A stretch of 64,000 nucleotides of DNA from Arthrobacter sp. NicSoilB4 (GCF_019977335.1 NZ_AP024653.1:62001-126000), one strand, 5' to 3'; counted from the first letter of the stretch, positions 15,696 to 25,753 are shown. Notes: a model not told the origin generated them from the letters alone. A program made the numbers and translations.

Positions 15696-18362
15696 TCACT
15701 GACCCTGCGAAGCGGCCGGATGCTCGATCGTGACGGTGCCGGCGTCCCCGTCGACGCGGATCTGCCAGCCGCTCGCAATCCGCTGCGTGGCAACGCCGGT
15801 ACCGAGCACGGCCGGGATGCCGTACTCACGGGCCACGATGGAGCTGTGGCTCAACGGGCCGCCGACGTCGGTAACGACGCCGGAGGCCATTGCGAAGAGC
15901 GGGGTCCATGCCGGTGTGGTGATGCGGGCCACCAGTACGTCGCCGGGCAACATCCGGGCGAAATCCTCTGGTCCTCTCAGGACGCGGGCCGGGGCGCTGA
16001 CCTGGCCCGAGCTGGCACCGGCGCCTTTGATGACGTCGCCGGGCGCTCCTTGTGGGGCTGCCGGCATCATTGACCCGAAGGCCCGTTCCATCCACGGGCT
16101 CTCCGGGAGTAGTTGCGGGGCTGCGGCCTTGGCCTGGCCCCGCCACAGCATCTTGCGTTCCTCAACGGCGCCGGCCCGGACTGGCTTGTCTGCTCCGGTA
16201 ATTGCCACGGCCGCCGGTGTGCCTGGTCCTGCGAGGCCGAACTCGACGGCGCTGCGCAGCTCCTGGTGGCGCAGCCAGAACACGTCGGCGGGCTCTGCGA
16301 TGACGGCGGAGTCAACCAGCCGTTGTCCGAGTTCGAGCAGCATCCGCCGGAGCAGCGGCCACGCCAGGCCGACGTCGGCGAGGGCATCCTCGCGGATCGG
16401 GGCGGCGCGCTGTGCCCACCGGAGCAGCCGCAGGAACGCGGCCCGGCGTTTCGGCCCGAGCCGCGCGATCGTTCGGCTCGTTTCATCCTCGCGGCGGGCG
16501 GCCGACAGCCGCTGGCGCTCGTAAGGGTCATTGCCCTGCCCCCGCAGGTAATACTTCACCGTCTCCAACAGCGGCGAGGGATCGTCGGCCGGCACCGGGC
16601 TGGCGAAGTCCAGATTGTAGACAGCATGGCCGAACCGGCCGAGGTGTTCCTGGAAGCGGCGATGCCATTGCTGCCAGAGTGCCGGGTCCAGCCCGGCAGG
16701 CGGGGACCCGGTGCGCTGCGACACGGCCAGTGCCGCGGTGGGCGCAGCGAGGATCGCCGGGGCCAGCCCCGGAACTTCCCGGGCCCAGGCCGCGAGGTCG
16801 TACAGCGACTTCTCGGCCCGGATGGGTTCGCTGTCGTAGCCCAGGAGGAACGTCAGGGCGGAGGGGTCCCCGTCGCGCCGCACGAACTTGTCGTAATAGG
16901 CCCGAAAGGAGATTTCGCTGGTTGCAGCGATCGGAATGATGGACTGCACGGCCGTGTAGTACACGGTGCCGGCGTCCAGAAGCGTCTGCACACCTTCGAG
17001 CAGTTCCTCCCCGGAGAGCTCCCCGACAGGCCTCGCCGACCAGTCCTTGATCAACTCCACGTAACGGGGATGCGAGAATTCCCGCCAGCCGGCCACTCCC
17101 ATGTGCGCCTTGCCGCGGGCCAGCGCGCGCATCGCGGCCAGCGACTTGCCCATCACCCGCCACATTCCCGAATTGCGGTAGTAGTAATAGGCGTAGCCGT
17201 TAATGGTGGGCAGTCCGACGTCGCCCTCGCGGATGACATCCTTTCCGACGGCGCCAGCCATCAGGGCACGCAGCGACCGGGACACCGAGCCGTCTATGAG
17301 GTCGGCGAACAGCGGCGAGAGCGGGTCAGGCATCTGCTCCACGATGCTCGCACGGAAGTAGAGCCCGTGCCTGTAGGGCACCGGCCACGTGTCCGGGATG
17401 TCGGCTGCCGGTTCGGGCAGTGCGGTGATGGGCCGGGATTGGAGGATGAAGAATTCGCCGCCGGCCCTGGCCCACTCGATGTCCTGGGGTGTTCCGAAGT
17501 GACCAGCAATCCTTGTCCCCAAGGCGGCCAGCGCGGCCGCCGCCTTGTTGTCCAGGACGGGCTGGCGACGGCGCGCCGTCGGCACCGGCTGCTCCCGCGT
17601 GTGGTGGTCCGCATAAACAGTCATGACCTCCTTGTCAGCCGTCCGGCGCGACAGGACCCAGCCCGTGCCGGCCTCGACGACGACGTCGTCCGTGGAGACC
17701 GATCCGCTGACGACGGACTCGCCAAGGCCCCATGCGGCACTGATAACTGTCTGGTCGCGGCGCCCGTTGGCCGGATTGGCGGTGAACATTACCCCGGCGG
17801 CCTCGGCCTCGACCATCCGCTGGACCACGACGGCGAGGCGGACAGTGTCCGGCCCGATGCCTTCACGGGCCCGGTAGGCCATGGCACGCGGCGTCCACAG
17901 GGAAGCCCAGCAATCGGTCACGGCCGCAGCCAGCGCCTCTATCCCGACGACGTTCAGGTAGGTGTCCTGCTGCCCGGCGAAACTTGCCGATGGAAGGTCC
18001 TCGGCCGTGGCGGAGGAGCGCACCGCCACAGCTGCATCCCCGTCGCCCAGCAGCCTGTAGGCGGCGCCGAGTTCACCCGCGATCCCGGCAGGCATTGTTC
18101 CGCCGGTGAACAGGGCACGGATCCGCGTCGAGGCATCCTCGTAGTCCTGTGGCGCCGCCGTCGGTGACAGCGCGGCCAGCTCTTGAATGCCGGCTTGAAG
18201 GTGATTGGCTTCCACAAAGTCGGCATAGGCAGCGGTGCCCAGCACAAACCCAGAAGGGACCGGCAGCCCGGCCCGAACGAGGCCGCCCAAGCCGACGCCC
18301 TTGCCGCCGGCCGCGGCCACGTCACCTGGTCCTACATCACCGAAGCTGTAGATGTAGGTCAT
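15696..18362 (-). CDS. Rifamycin phosphotransferase-like / PEP-synthase-type protein
   Basis: 888 residues in three parts: an ATP-grasp domain (residues 1-310, with GGKGVGLGGLVRAGLPVPSG, AVRSSATAEDLPSASFAGQQ-type loop and WGLGESVVSG), a central helical domain (about 330-770, with MPDPLSPLFADL), and a C-terminal swivelling phosphohistidine domain with GGPLSHSSIVAREYGIPAV, His839 being the expected phosphate carrier. Length and order fit rifamycin phosphotransferases, which inactivate rifampicin using ATP, better than PEP synthase, which has a PEP-binding TIM barrel that is not seen here. The usual rifamycin-associated element upstream is absent, so the drug link is tentative. Confidence 0.75.
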   Translation of the reverse strand: MTYIYSFGDVGPGDVAAAGGKGVGLGGLVRAGLPVPSGFVLGTAAYADFVEANHLQAGIQELAALSPTAAPQDYEDASTRIRALFTGGTMPAGIAGELGAAYRLLGDGDAAVAVRSSATAEDLPSASFAGQQDTYLNVVGIEALAAAVTDCWASLWTPRAMAYRAREGIGPDTVRLAVVVQRMVEAEAAGVMFTANPANGRRDQTVISAAWGLGESVVSGSVSTDDVVVEAGTGWVLSRRTADKEVMTVYADHHTREQPVPTARRRQPVLDNKAAAALAALGTRIAGHFGTPQDIEWARAGGEFFILQSRPITALPEPAADIPDTWPVPYRHGLYFRASIVEQMPDPLSPLFADLIDGSVSRSLRALMAGAVGKDVIREGDVGLPTINGYAYYYYRNSGMWRVMGKSLAAMRALARGKAHMGVAGWREFSHPRYVELIKDWSARPVGELSGEELLEGVQTLLDAGTVYYTAVQSIIPIAATSEISFRAYYDKFVRRDGDPSALTFLLGYDSEPIRAEKSLYDLAAWAREVPGLAPAILAAPTAALAVSQRTGSPPAGLDPALWQQWHRRFQEHLGRFGHAVYNLDFASPVPADDPSPLLETVKYYLRGQGNDPYERQRLSAARREDETSRTIARLGPKRRAAFLRLLRWAQRAAPIREDALADVGLAWPLLRRMLLELGQRLVDSAVIAEPADVFWLRHQELRSAVEFGLAGPGTPAAVAITGADKPVRAGAVEERKMLWRGQAKAAAPQLLPESPWMERAFGSMMPAAPQGAPGDVIKGAGASSGQVSAPARVLRGPEDFARMLPGDVLVARITTPAWTPLFAMASGVVTDVGGPLSHSSIVAREYGIPAVLGTGVATQRIASGWQIRVDGDAGTVTIEHPAASQGQ

Positions 18363-18602
18363 GACCGCCTATCCCTTCTGGAGCCGGGCAGCCCCCCGTC
18401 GAGCCTGATTCTCAACATACTGGCACTCCGGCATGCTGGAGGCTACCGGTCGCGACTCCGGCGCCGGCGCTTGCCGCCCGTTTAGCCATCCTCGATGTGG
18501 TGTTCTCGCCGGATTCTGATCAGCATACGGTGACGCTCACCAGGCCCGGCACTTTAGGGCCGGACTCTTTCAGCACCCGCTGCGCCATGGCAGACTGCGG
18601 CC

Positions 18603-18839
18603 ATGAGCATTGAGCAATGGTGGCCGAAGCTGAAGCCCTCAACGCGGGAATGGCTGATCGACAACAACGGCGATGCAGTGCCGGCGGAGATCCTCGATGA
18701 GATCGAGGATGCTGGCGGGTCGGTTGCGTCGGGTGCCTGGTGGGTGGGCGAGAACGGGCCCTCGGGATTCTACTTCTCGGACGAGGCGATCGACTGGATT
18801 GACGCCGTCGGAAACGGCGAAACGCCGGACACCCGCTGA
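18603..18839 (+). CDS. Small conserved hypothetical protein
   Basis: 78 residues, acidic, no membrane segment. Features are MSIEQWWPKLKPSTREWLID at the start, PAEILDEIEDAG, and a tryptophan-rich end (ASGAWWVGENG, FYFSDEAIDWIDAVG). I do not recognise a named family. CAGACT ends 6 nt before the ATG, in line with leaderless expression, and a strong terminator follows 31 nt after the stop. Confidence 0.65.
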   Translation: MSIEQWWPKLKPSTREWLIDNNGDAVPAEILDEIEDAGGSVASGAWWVGENGPSGFYFSDEAIDWIDAVGNGETPDTR

Positions 18840-18870
18840 AATCTGCGCAAGGGCTCTCCAACGTCAGCCC

Positions 18871-18913
18871 AACGAAAGTGCCCCCCGCCTGCACGGTAGG
18901 GGGCACTTTCGTT
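18871..18913. terminator. Bidirectional terminator
   Basis: A perfect 15-bp stem (AACGAAAGTGCCCCC at 18871-18885 and its complement at 18899-18913) sits between convergent genes; both strands read through CACTTTCGTT. Confidence 0.8.
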
Positions 18914-18954
18914 CGGGTCTAAAGGACTATTCCTGGCGCGTCCTTGCGACTCGC

Positions 18955-20241
18955 CTAGTGCGTCAGGTCCTTGCCCTTGGTCTCCGGGATGGTGAAGACG
19001 AACAGCACGCTGATGAGCAGCAACACCACGGCGTACACGTTGAACAGGTTGGAGAGGCCAATGGTCCCGAGCCAGGTCTGCAGGTACGGGGCGGTCCCGC
19101 CGAAGACTGCCACGCAGATGGAATACGGGACGCCGACGCCGATAGTCCGGATGCTCGTGGGGAACAGTTCCGCGTAGACGGCCGGAACGATCGCGGCGCT
19201 GGCGGCAATGAAGATGAGCATGACGGACATGGCCACGGCGAGCTGCCAGGCTGAATCCTTCAGCAGCCAGGTCATGGGGAAGTGCATGACGGCGCTTCCG
19301 GCAGCGCCGGCCCAGAGCACCTTCTTGCGGCCGATCCGGTCGGACAGCTTGCCCCAGAAGGGCAGGGCGGCAATGAAAACGATGTTCGCGACCACGCTGG
19401 CCCAGAGCGCCTCGCCGCGGTCGATCTTCAGCGTGGTGGCGGCGTAGCTCGGGGCCACAACACCCCAGATGTAGTAGATCACCGTGAGGCCCACCGTCAG
19501 CCCGATGACCTGGAGCGCCTGCTTGCGGTGTTTCACGATCTGCGGCCAGATGGCGGCGCGCTTCTCGGTGGCCGTCTCGCCTTCGAAAGCCTCGGTCTCG
19601 TGCAGCTTGGAGCGCATGATCAGCGCGTAGAGGCCCATGACGGCGCCGACCAGGAAGGGGATACGCCAGCCCCAGTCATTCATCGCATCGGCGCTGAGGG
19701 TCATGTTGAGGACCGCACCCAGCAGCGTGCCGGCCAGGATTCCCACCGTGCCCGAGGTGTAGATCAGGGTGGCCCACAGGCCGCGCTTCTCTTTCGGGGC
19801 CACCTCGGAGAGATAGGTCTGCGACGACGGCAGCTCACCGCCGTGGGCCAGGCCCTGGATCAGCCGGGCCACCAGGAGCATCAGCGACGCCCAGAACCCG
19901 ACGCTTGCGAAGGACGGCGCGACGCCGATCATCAGGCTGCCCAGCGACGCGAGCCCGACGGCGAGCGTCATGGACGTCTTGCGGCCGACGCGGTCGCCGA
20001 TCCAGCCGAACAGGAAACCGCCGACCGGCCGGGCCACGAAACCGACGGCGAAGATCGCCAGCGTTGCCAGAACCGCCGAGGCAGGGTCCGCCTTGCTGAA
20101 CAGCTGGCTGGCGATGAACGGCGTGAACGTGGCGTAGATCGCCCAGTCGTACCATTCGACGGCGTTCCCGATGCCCGTACCCAGGAGGGTCTTCCGCGTG
20201 GCCGCCCGGCTGATGAGCGGCGGGTTCGTGATGGTGGTCAT
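18955..20241 (-). CDS. MFS transporter, metabolite:H+ symporter (MHS) family
   Basis: 428 residues with 12 hydrophobic segments. The N-terminus GNAVEWYDWAIYATFTPFIA is characteristic of the MHS branch (ShiA, ProP, KgtP). Two loop motifs appear: GWIGDRVGRKTSM between helices 2 and 3, and KLSDRIGRKKVLWAG between helices 8 and 9. It lies 21 nt downstream of a peptidase-like amidohydrolase in the same direction, so it probably imports that enzyme's substrate or a related acyl-amino acid or organic acid. Confidence 0.85.
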   Translation of the reverse strand: MTTITNPPLISRAATRKTLLGTGIGNAVEWYDWAIYATFTPFIASQLFSKADPASAVLATLAIFAVGFVARPVGGFLFGWIGDRVGRKTSMTLAVGLASLGSLMIGVAPSFASVGFWASLMLLVARLIQGLAHGGELPSSQTYLSEVAPKEKRGLWATLIYTSGTVGILAGTLLGAVLNMTLSADAMNDWGWRIPFLVGAVMGLYALIMRSKLHETEAFEGETATEKRAAIWPQIVKHRKQALQVIGLTVGLTVIYYIWGVVAPSYAATTLKIDRGEALWASVVANIVFIAALPFWGKLSDRIGRKKVLWAGAAGSAVMHFPMTWLLKDSAWQLAVAMSVMLIFIAASAAIVPAVYAELFPTSIRTIGVGVPYSICVAVFGGTAPYLQTWLGTIGLSNLFNVYAVVLLLISVLFVFTIPETKGKDLTH

Positions 20242-20262
20242 GATGTCTCCGAAGATGTAGGG

Positions 20263-21501
20263 CTAGGAAGCGGCGGACGTTGGGGTGCCGGCGGCAAGTG
20301 CAGCGATCCGGGCAATGGCGAGCTCTGCGTAAAGCGCCGCACCGTCGGTGAGGACGCCGTCGTCGAACGTGGCGTAGGGGGAGTGGTTGAACGCGGCGGC
20401 GGTGTGGTCCGCGCCCGGCGCGACGGCGCTGAGCCCGATGAACGTGCCGGGCACCTCCGCCATCACCCGGGAGAAGTCCTCGGATCCGCTGAGGGGCGTG
20501 GCCCAGCGGGTCAGCCGGGACTGACCAAACAGGTTCTGGATGGTCCTCTCTGCGGTGATGGTCTCGTTTTCGTCCGTGATGCTGAGCGGGTATTCCCCGC
20601 GGTAGTCGACCTCCACCTCCAGGCCGTGGGCGTGGGCGATGCCCTTCAGGAGGGTGGGAACGGCGGTCATCATCCGCTCGCGGGAGGCGTGGGAGAAGGT
20701 GCGGACGGTTGCCTCGATGCGCGCCGATTCGGGGATGACGTTGCGGGTGGTGCCCGCCTGCAGGACGCCGACGGTCAGGACTACCGGGTCAAACATGTTG
20801 AACTGCCGGGTGATCATGACCTGCAGCGCGGTCACCATCTCCGCCGCCGCGGTGACGGGGTCCTTGGCCGCGTGCGGGGCGGAGCCGTGGCCGCCGGCGC
20901 CCAGGATCGTGACGAACAGTCCGTCAGAGGCGCTCAGCATCACACCCGGCTTGGTGGCGAACTGGCCGTGCGGTTCCAGCGAGGAGAACACGTGCATGCC
21001 GTAGGCGGCGTCCGCGCGCCTGCCCGCCGCGTCCAGCACCCCTTCGCGGATCATGTGGCCGGCACCGTCGTAGCCCTCCTCGCCGGGCTGGAACATCAGG
21101 ACGACGTCGCCGGCCAGCTGCTCGCGCCGTTCGGCCAGGAGGGTGGCGGCACCGGCCAGCATCGAGGTATGGAGGTCGTGGCCGCAGGCGTGCATGGCGC
21201 CGTCGAGCCGGGAGGAGTAGCCGACGCCGGTACGTTCCTGGACGGGGAGGCCGTCCATGTCCGCGCGCAGCAGGACGACGGGCTTGTTGGCCGACGCGTG
21301 CGGTGCGCCGCCGCGCAGAACTGCGGTGACCGACGTCGTGGTCTCGCCGAGGGTGATTTCGTACGGCAGGCCGTCGAGGGCTTTGAGGACTTTCTCCTGG
21401 GTGCGGGGGAGGGCCAGGCCGATCTCCGGTTCCTGGTGCAACTCGTGGCGGAGCCGGGTGATGTGGCCTTGCAGTTCCTTGGCATCGGCGGTGACCGACA
21501 T
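20263..21501 (-). CDS. M20D family amidohydrolase (hippurate hydrolase-like)
   Basis: 412 residues. Metal-site motifs include HELHQEPEIGL, RADMDGLPV, HACGHDLHTSMLAGAATLL and MFQPGEEGYDGAGHMI, with the dimerisation domain between GGHGSAPH and the C-terminal GSEDFSRV. Family members hydrolyse N-acyl amino acids such as hippurate or indole-acetyl-amino acids in the cytoplasm. First gene of a two-gene unit with the MHS transporter and divergent from an Lrp-type regulator. The start ATG follows AGGAAGAGGG. Confidence 0.88.
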   Translation of the reverse strand: MSVTADAKELQGHITRLRHELHQEPEIGLALPRTQEKVLKALDGLPYEITLGETTTSVTAVLRGGAPHASANKPVVLLRADMDGLPVQERTGVGYSSRLDGAMHACGHDLHTSMLAGAATLLAERREQLAGDVVLMFQPGEEGYDGAGHMIREGVLDAAGRRADAAYGMHVFSSLEPHGQFATKPGVMLSASDGLFVTILGAGGHGSAPHAAKDPVTAAAEMVTALQVMITRQFNMFDPVVLTVGVLQAGTTRNVIPESARIEATVRTFSHASRERMMTAVPTLLKGIAHAHGLEVEVDYRGEYPLSITDENETITAERTIQNLFGQSRLTRWATPLSGSEDFSRVMAEVPGTFIGLSAVAPGADHTAAAFNHSPYATFDDGVLTDGAALYAELAIARIAALAAGTPTSAAS

Positions 21502-21638
21502 ATGTTCCCTCTTCCTGAACGGTTGGCAGGTGCTTACGAACCATTGTGGAGTGACTGGAGTCACAGGGAGGAAAATGACTGAAAAAATGCAAAAATGTGA
21601 GGGTAAGTACAGGAATCATTCATTGGCGGAGGGCTTTT

Positions 21639-22673
21639 GTGGAGATCAGCGAGGAAGACCTGCAGCTGATCCACGCGCTGCAGATAGCGCCGCGGATCAG
21701 CTGGTCGGATGCTGCCGGCATCCTGGGCGTCCATGCGACCACTTTGGCGGCCCGCTGGGAACGGCTGAAATCCTCCGGAACCGCCTGGAGCACGGCCCAC
21801 CTGATCGGCGATCCGAAGCAGATGTGCCTGGCGCTTGTTGATGTGGACTGCGAGATGACGTCGCGGGCCGCGGTGACCGCAGCGCTGGCGGCGATCCCGG
21901 AAGTGGTCACGGTGGAGGAGGCGGCCAGCAACCGTGACCTTATGCTCACGGTCATCACGCCCACCCTGGCCCAGTTCAGCGACGTCGTCCTGGAGCGCCT
22001 CAAGGAGATCCCCGGCCTCACCAAGTACCAGACGGCGCTGTGCACGCGGCTGCACTCCGGCGGCTATGCGTGGCGGCTGAACGTGCTGGACAAGGCGCAG
22101 ATTGCCGCGCTTCGGGCGCTGGCGGGGCCCGAGGCTTCCGGCGCGGCACCGGCGGCAAACCAGGGTGCGCCGCTGCCGCGGAGCCACCTGGACCTGATTC
22201 CGTTCCTGGCCAGGGACGGGCGCGCGGGCGCCGCTGACATCGCCCGCGCCCTTGGCCGCAGCCCCGCTACGGTCCAACGCCAGCTGAATCGGGTCCTGGC
22301 CAGCCACGTTCTCTCTTTCCGGTGTGAAATCGCGCAGAAATACTCGGGGTACCCGGTCACCTGCCAGTGGCTCGCCAACGTTCCGCCCGGCCGCCATGAG
22401 GCCGCCGCTGCCGAGCTGCGCAACTTCCGCAACATCCGGCTCACCGCCTCCACCACCGGCCGCACCAACTTTGTGATCCTGATGTGGCTGCATTCCCTGG
22501 CGGACGTTATGAACGCCGAACAGGCACTCCAGCTGCGGATCCCCGGCATCCAGCTCGTGGAGAGCGTTGTGGTGCTCAACTCCGCCAAACGGGTCGGCTG
22601 GATGCTGAACCCGGACTCGACCGCCACCGGGGCCGTCGTGGTGCCCGCCGCCGAGCTGGCACCGACGGCCTGA
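21639..22673 (+). CDS. Lrp/AsnC family regulator with two DNA-binding halves
   Basis: 344 residues, about twice the usual Lrp length. A first winged helix (ISEEDLQLIHALQIAPRISW, then AAGILGVHATTLAARWERL) and RAM-like domain are followed by a second helix-turn-helix (HLDLIPFLARDGRAGAADIA, then LGRSPATVQRQLNRVL) and a second RAM-like part. This pseudo-dimeric architecture is known among actinobacterial AsnC proteins. It faces the amidohydrolase and transporter and likely responds to their amino acid. GTG was chosen because GGCGGAGGG lies 5 nt upstream; an earlier GTG at 21597 has no such site. Confidence 0.85.
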   Translation: MEISEEDLQLIHALQIAPRISWSDAAGILGVHATTLAARWERLKSSGTAWSTAHLIGDPKQMCLALVDVDCEMTSRAAVTAALAAIPEVVTVEEAASNRDLMLTVITPTLAQFSDVVLERLKEIPGLTKYQTALCTRLHSGGYAWRLNVLDKAQIAALRALAGPEASGAAPAANQGAPLPRSHLDLIPFLARDGRAGAADIARALGRSPATVQRQLNRVLASHVLSFRCEIAQKYSGYPVTCQWLANVPPGRHEAAAAELRNFRNIRLTASTTGRTNFVILMWLHSLADVMNAEQALQLRIPGIQLVESVVVLNSAKRVGWMLNPDSTATGAVVVPAAELAPTA

Positions 22674-22698
22674 GGTCACCTGTTCCCACTGCCCGGCT

Positions 22699-22803
22699 GC
22701 GCTCCCGCCCAGTTGCTTCTTCGCGGCACAGTCCGGCACCGGCGTGTCCCGGGGAAAACGCCGGATTCCGGGGCTGCGGCGGCCGGTAACTGGGCAGGAG
22801 CGC
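22699..22803. repeat. Dispersed palindromic element, copy A
   Basis: Left arm GCGCTCCCGCCCAGTTGC (22699-22716); right arm GGTAACTGGGCAGGAGCGC (22785-22803), its inverted copy with a few changes. The interior contains GGCGTGTC. It lies between the convergent Lrp-type gene and purU. Other copies are at 39531, 50711 and 51202. Confidence 0.8.
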
Positions 22804-22824
22804 GGCGCGCCGGGTGGGGCGAGG

Positions 22825-23700
22825 CTAGCGCAGCACGACGGTCCGGTTGCCCTGCAGGAACACGCGTCCCTCGCAGTGCCAGCGGACGGCGTTGGACAGG
22901 GCCCTGCATTCCGTGTCCCGGCCGGCGGCCACCAGCTCGTCCGGCCCGTAAGTGTGGTCCACGTCCACCACCTGCTGGGAGATGATGGGCCCCTCGTCCA
23001 GCTCGGCGTTGACGTAGTGGGCGGTGGCGCCGACCGTCTTCACACCGCGGGCGTGGGCCTGGTGATAGGGCTTCGCGCCCTTGAAGCTGGGCAGGAAGGA
23101 GTGGTGGATGTTGATGGCGCGGCCATCCAGCAGGCGGGTGAGGTCGTCGCTGAGGACCTGCATATAACGGGCCAGAACCACCAGTTCGACGTCCATCCGG
23201 TCGATCAGTTCCAGAAGCCGTTGTTCGGCCGCAGGCTTGGTGTCCGGCGTGACGGGCACATGGAAGAAGGGGATCCCGTGCCATTCGACGGTCCGCCGAT
23301 GATCGGGGTGGTTGGAGACGACGCCGACGATCTCGGCGGGCAGTTCCCCTGTGCGTGCCCGGTACAGCAGGTCGTTGAGGCAGTGCTCGAATTTCGAGAC
23401 CATGATCAGGACCCGCCGTTTGGCCCCGTGACGCCGCAGTTCCCAGTGCATGCCGAATTTCTCGGCGACGGGCACGAAGGCGTCCCTGAGCGACTCGAGC
23501 GTGGCCTGGTCCCCCGCCGAGGCAAAGTGGAGCCGCATAAAGAAGTGGCCGTCCAGCTGTGAATCGAATTGTTTGCTCTCGAGGATGTCGCAGCCCTGGT
23601 CCAGCAGGAATCCGGAGACCGCGTGGACGATACCGCGCGTTTCCGGGCAGTCCAGGGTCAGGATGTGCTCCACGGTTTCGGGTGTCTGGTCGCCGGCCAT
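22825..23700 (-). CDS. purU: Formyltetrahydrofolate deformylase
   Basis: 291 residues. An N-terminal ACT domain (ILTLDCPETRGIVHAVSGFL) precedes a formyl-transferase fold with NHPDHRRTVEWHGIPFFHVP, INIHHSFLPSFKGAKPYHQA (the N-H-D active-site histidine) and DEGPIISQ (the aspartate). The ACT domain separates PurU from glycinamide formyltransferase. It hydrolyses 10-formyl-THF to formate and THF, which balances the one-carbon pool when sarcosine oxidation loads it. Last gene of the operon; its ATG is 2 nt after the sdaA stop. Confidence 0.92.
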   Translation of the reverse strand: MAGDQTPETVEHILTLDCPETRGIVHAVSGFLLDQGCDILESKQFDSQLDGHFFMRLHFASAGDQATLESLRDAFVPVAEKFGMHWELRRHGAKRRVLIMVSKFEHCLNDLLYRARTGELPAEIVGVVSNHPDHRRTVEWHGIPFFHVPVTPDTKPAAEQRLLELIDRMDVELVVLARYMQVLSDDLTRLLDGRAINIHHSFLPSFKGAKPYHQAHARGVKTVGATAHYVNAELDEGPIISQQVVDVDHTYGPDELVAAGRDTECRALSNAVRWHCEGRVFLQGNRTVVLR

Positions 23701-23702
23701 GA

Positions 23703-25118
23703 TCAGCACTCCACGACGTTCACGGCGAGGCCTCCGCGGGAGGTTTCCTTGTACTTGGTTTTCATGTCCGCTCCTGTTTCACGCATGGTTTTGATGGCCT
23801 TGTCCAGCGAGACCTTATGGCTGCCGTCGCCGTGGAGGCACAGGCGGGCGGCGTTGATGGCTTTGACGCTGGCGATCGCGTTGCGTTCGATGCAGGGGAT
23901 CTGCACCAGCCCGCCGACGGGATCGCAGGTCAGGCCGAGGTTGTGTTCGATCCCGACTTCGGCGGCGTTTTCCACTTGTTCCGGGGTGCCGCCCAGCACT
24001 TCGCAAAGCCCCGCTGCCGCCATGGAGCAGGCCGATCCGACTTCACCCTGGCAGCCGACTTCCGCCCCGGAGATGGAGGCGTTGATCTTGAAGAGGATGC
24101 CGACGGCGGCCGCCGCCAGGAGGAAGCGGACGACGCCGTCGTCGTCGGCTCCCGGAACAAACTTGACGTAGTAGTGAAGCACCGCGGGGACGATGCCGGC
24201 TGCGCCGTTGGTGGGGGCGGTGACGATGCGCCCGCCGGCCGCATTTTCCTCGTTGACGGCCAGGGCAAACAGGTTCACCCATTCCATGGCGAGCAGCGGG
24301 TCGGCGGGCACCTGGGCCAGCGCGGGGGTCCTTGCCCGGTCCCCGGCGCTGGTGGCGGCGGCCGCCAGCGTCCGGAACAGGGCCGGGGCGCGGCGTGGGA
24401 CGTTCAGCCCGCCGGGCAGGATGCCCTCGGCCGCGCAGCCGTTGTCCACGCACTGGCGCATAACAGCCCACAGTGCCAGGAGCTTTTCGCGGAGTTCGGC
24501 CTCACTGCGCCAGACCAGTTCGTTGGCGAGCATCACGTCGGAGATGGACATGCCCTCCCGCTTACAGATGTCCAGGAGCTCGTCGGCCGTCGTGAAGGGG
24601 TAGGGCAGCACGGTGTCGTCCCGCACCACCTGGTCGCCGGCGTCGGCATCGCCATCAACAACGAAGCCGCCCCCAACGGAATAGAAGCTCCGTTCGCTGA
24701 GGACAGCCCCGGCATGGTCCAGCGCCCGGAAGGTCATGCCGTTGGGGTGGGCCGGCAGCGACTTGCGCCGGTGCAGGACCACGTCCTCGTCCCAGTTGAA
24801 GTCCACCCGGTGGTGGCCGCCGAGCCGCAGCTCCGCGTCCAGGGCCGCGGCCGCCACCTCGTCATCGGCAGTGCCGGTGTCCACTGTCTCGGGGTCGTGG
24901 CCCTGGAGACCCAGGACCACGGCCTTGTCCGAGCCGTGCCCCCGGCCGGTGGCCCCCAGAGAGCCGAACAATTCGGCCTGCACCCGCGTGGTTGCACTCA
25001 GCTGCCCGTCACTCTTGAGCCCGTCGGCGAAGCGTTTTGCTGCCCGCATCGGGCCGACCGTGTGGGAGGAGGACGGCCCGATGCCAACAGAAAACAGGTC
25101 CAGGACGCTGAGCGCCAT
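23703..25118 (-). CDS. sdaA: L-serine ammonia-lyase, iron-sulfur type
   Basis: 471 residues. The beta part has [20 protein letters not shown]; the alpha part has [20 protein letters not shown] and [20 protein letters not shown], and the conserved [20 protein letters not shown], giving the cysteines of the [4Fe-4S] cluster that acts as Lewis acid. It converts serine to pyruvate and ammonia and so is the exit from sarcosine catabolism to central metabolism. The ATG overlaps the soxG stop by one base (TGATG). Confidence 0.93.
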   Translation of the reverse strand: MALSVLDLFSVGIGPSSSHTVGPMRAAKRFADGLKSDGQLSATTRVQAELFGSLGATGRGHGSDKAVVLGLQGHDPETVDTGTADDEVAAAALDAELRLGGHHRVDFNWDEDVVLHRRKSLPAHPNGMTFRALDHAGAVLSERSFYSVGGGFVVDGDADAGDQVVRDDTVLPYPFTTADELLDICKREGMSISDVMLANELVWRSEAELREKLLALWAVMRQCVDNGCAAEGILPGGLNVPRRAPALFRTLAAAATSAGDRARTPALAQVPADPLLAMEWVNLFALAVNEENAAGGRIVTAPTNGAAGIVPAVLHYYVKFVPGADDDGVVRFLLAAAAVGILFKINASISGAEVGCQGEVGSACSMAAAGLCEVLGGTPEQVENAAEVGIEHNLGLTCDPVGGLVQIPCIERNAIASVKAINAARLCLHGDGSHKVSLDKAIKTMRETGADMKTKYKETSRGGLAVNVVEC

Positions 25119-25753
25119 CAGGGGACCTCGGGGGTCGCAAATTCGCGCATGGCATCGAGGAGCCAGCGGCCGAGGAACTCCGCAAAGGAGGCCCGCGGGA
25201 AGACCCGGTAGGTCTCTTCCGCGGTCTTCCACAGAATGGCCGGGATGCCGCCGATTTCCGTGGACAGCGCCGTTCCGGTCTTGAAGACCCGGGGGTGCAG
25301 GTCCAGCGAGCAGCCCTTTTCCAGGACGGCCCGCGCCCGCGGACCGGAGAGTTCGAGCGTGGTGCGGTTGGCGGAGAGATCGACCACCTGGCCGGCGTCG
25401 TCCCCGAGTGCTGCGATGAGCGTCCGGGGGAGTTCGCCGCCCACGCTTTCGTGGGATGCGGCGGGTGCCACGAGCAGGAATTCTGCCGGGCCCAGCCACA
25501 GCACCGCGGTGTCGCCGCTGCTGCGGACTTCCCCGGACGCGGAGGGCAGGCCTCCCGTGAGGGCTCCCAGCCGCTCCCCGCCGTCGCCCGCCGGATCGAC
25601 CCGGAACCCAGCCATGGTCAGGAACGGCACCTCGCGCAGCTCCACCGTGCCCGCCACGGATCCCGCTGCAAAAGCTGCGGCCAGCAGCGACGCCGGGCTC
25701 TGCCGGAGGGTCTGGATCTTCTTGGAATTTTCGAGTGCTGCTGTGTCAGCCAT
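25118..25753 (-). CDS. soxG: Sarcosine oxidase gamma subunit
   Basis: 211 residues. It has the SoxG pattern: an alanine-rich start, [62 protein letters not shown] and [20 protein letters not shown]. It is a structural subunit related to the glycine-cleavage T-protein fold and packs against the alpha subunit in the heterotetramer. The ATG overlaps the soxA stop by 8 nt. Confidence 0.9.
   Translation of the reverse strand: MADTAALENSKKIQTLRQSPASLLAAAFAAGSVAGTVELREVPFLTMAGFRVDPAGDGGERLGALTGGLPSASGEVRSSGDTAVLWLGPAEFLLVAPAASHESVGGELPRTLIAALGDDAGQVVDLSANRTTLELSGPRARAVLEKGCSLDLHPRVFKTGTALSTEIGGIPAILWKTAEETYRVFPRASFAEFLGRWLLDAMREFATPEVP

Noticed and set aside
18363-18602. A rifamycin-associated element upstream of the phosphotransferase-like gene
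   Set aside because: I searched the intergenic bases for the GGGGCTTGCGGCAAGCCCC palindrome and found no match.
19282-21582. A 766-codon frame antisense to the MHS transporter and amidohydrolase
   Set aside because: It spans two well-supported genes on the other strand and has no recognisable motif; an artefact of GC-rich codon use.
22825-23700. purU as phosphoribosylglycinamide formyltransferase (purN)
   Set aside because: The N-terminal ACT domain, the length and the position in the sarcosine operon fit the deformylase.
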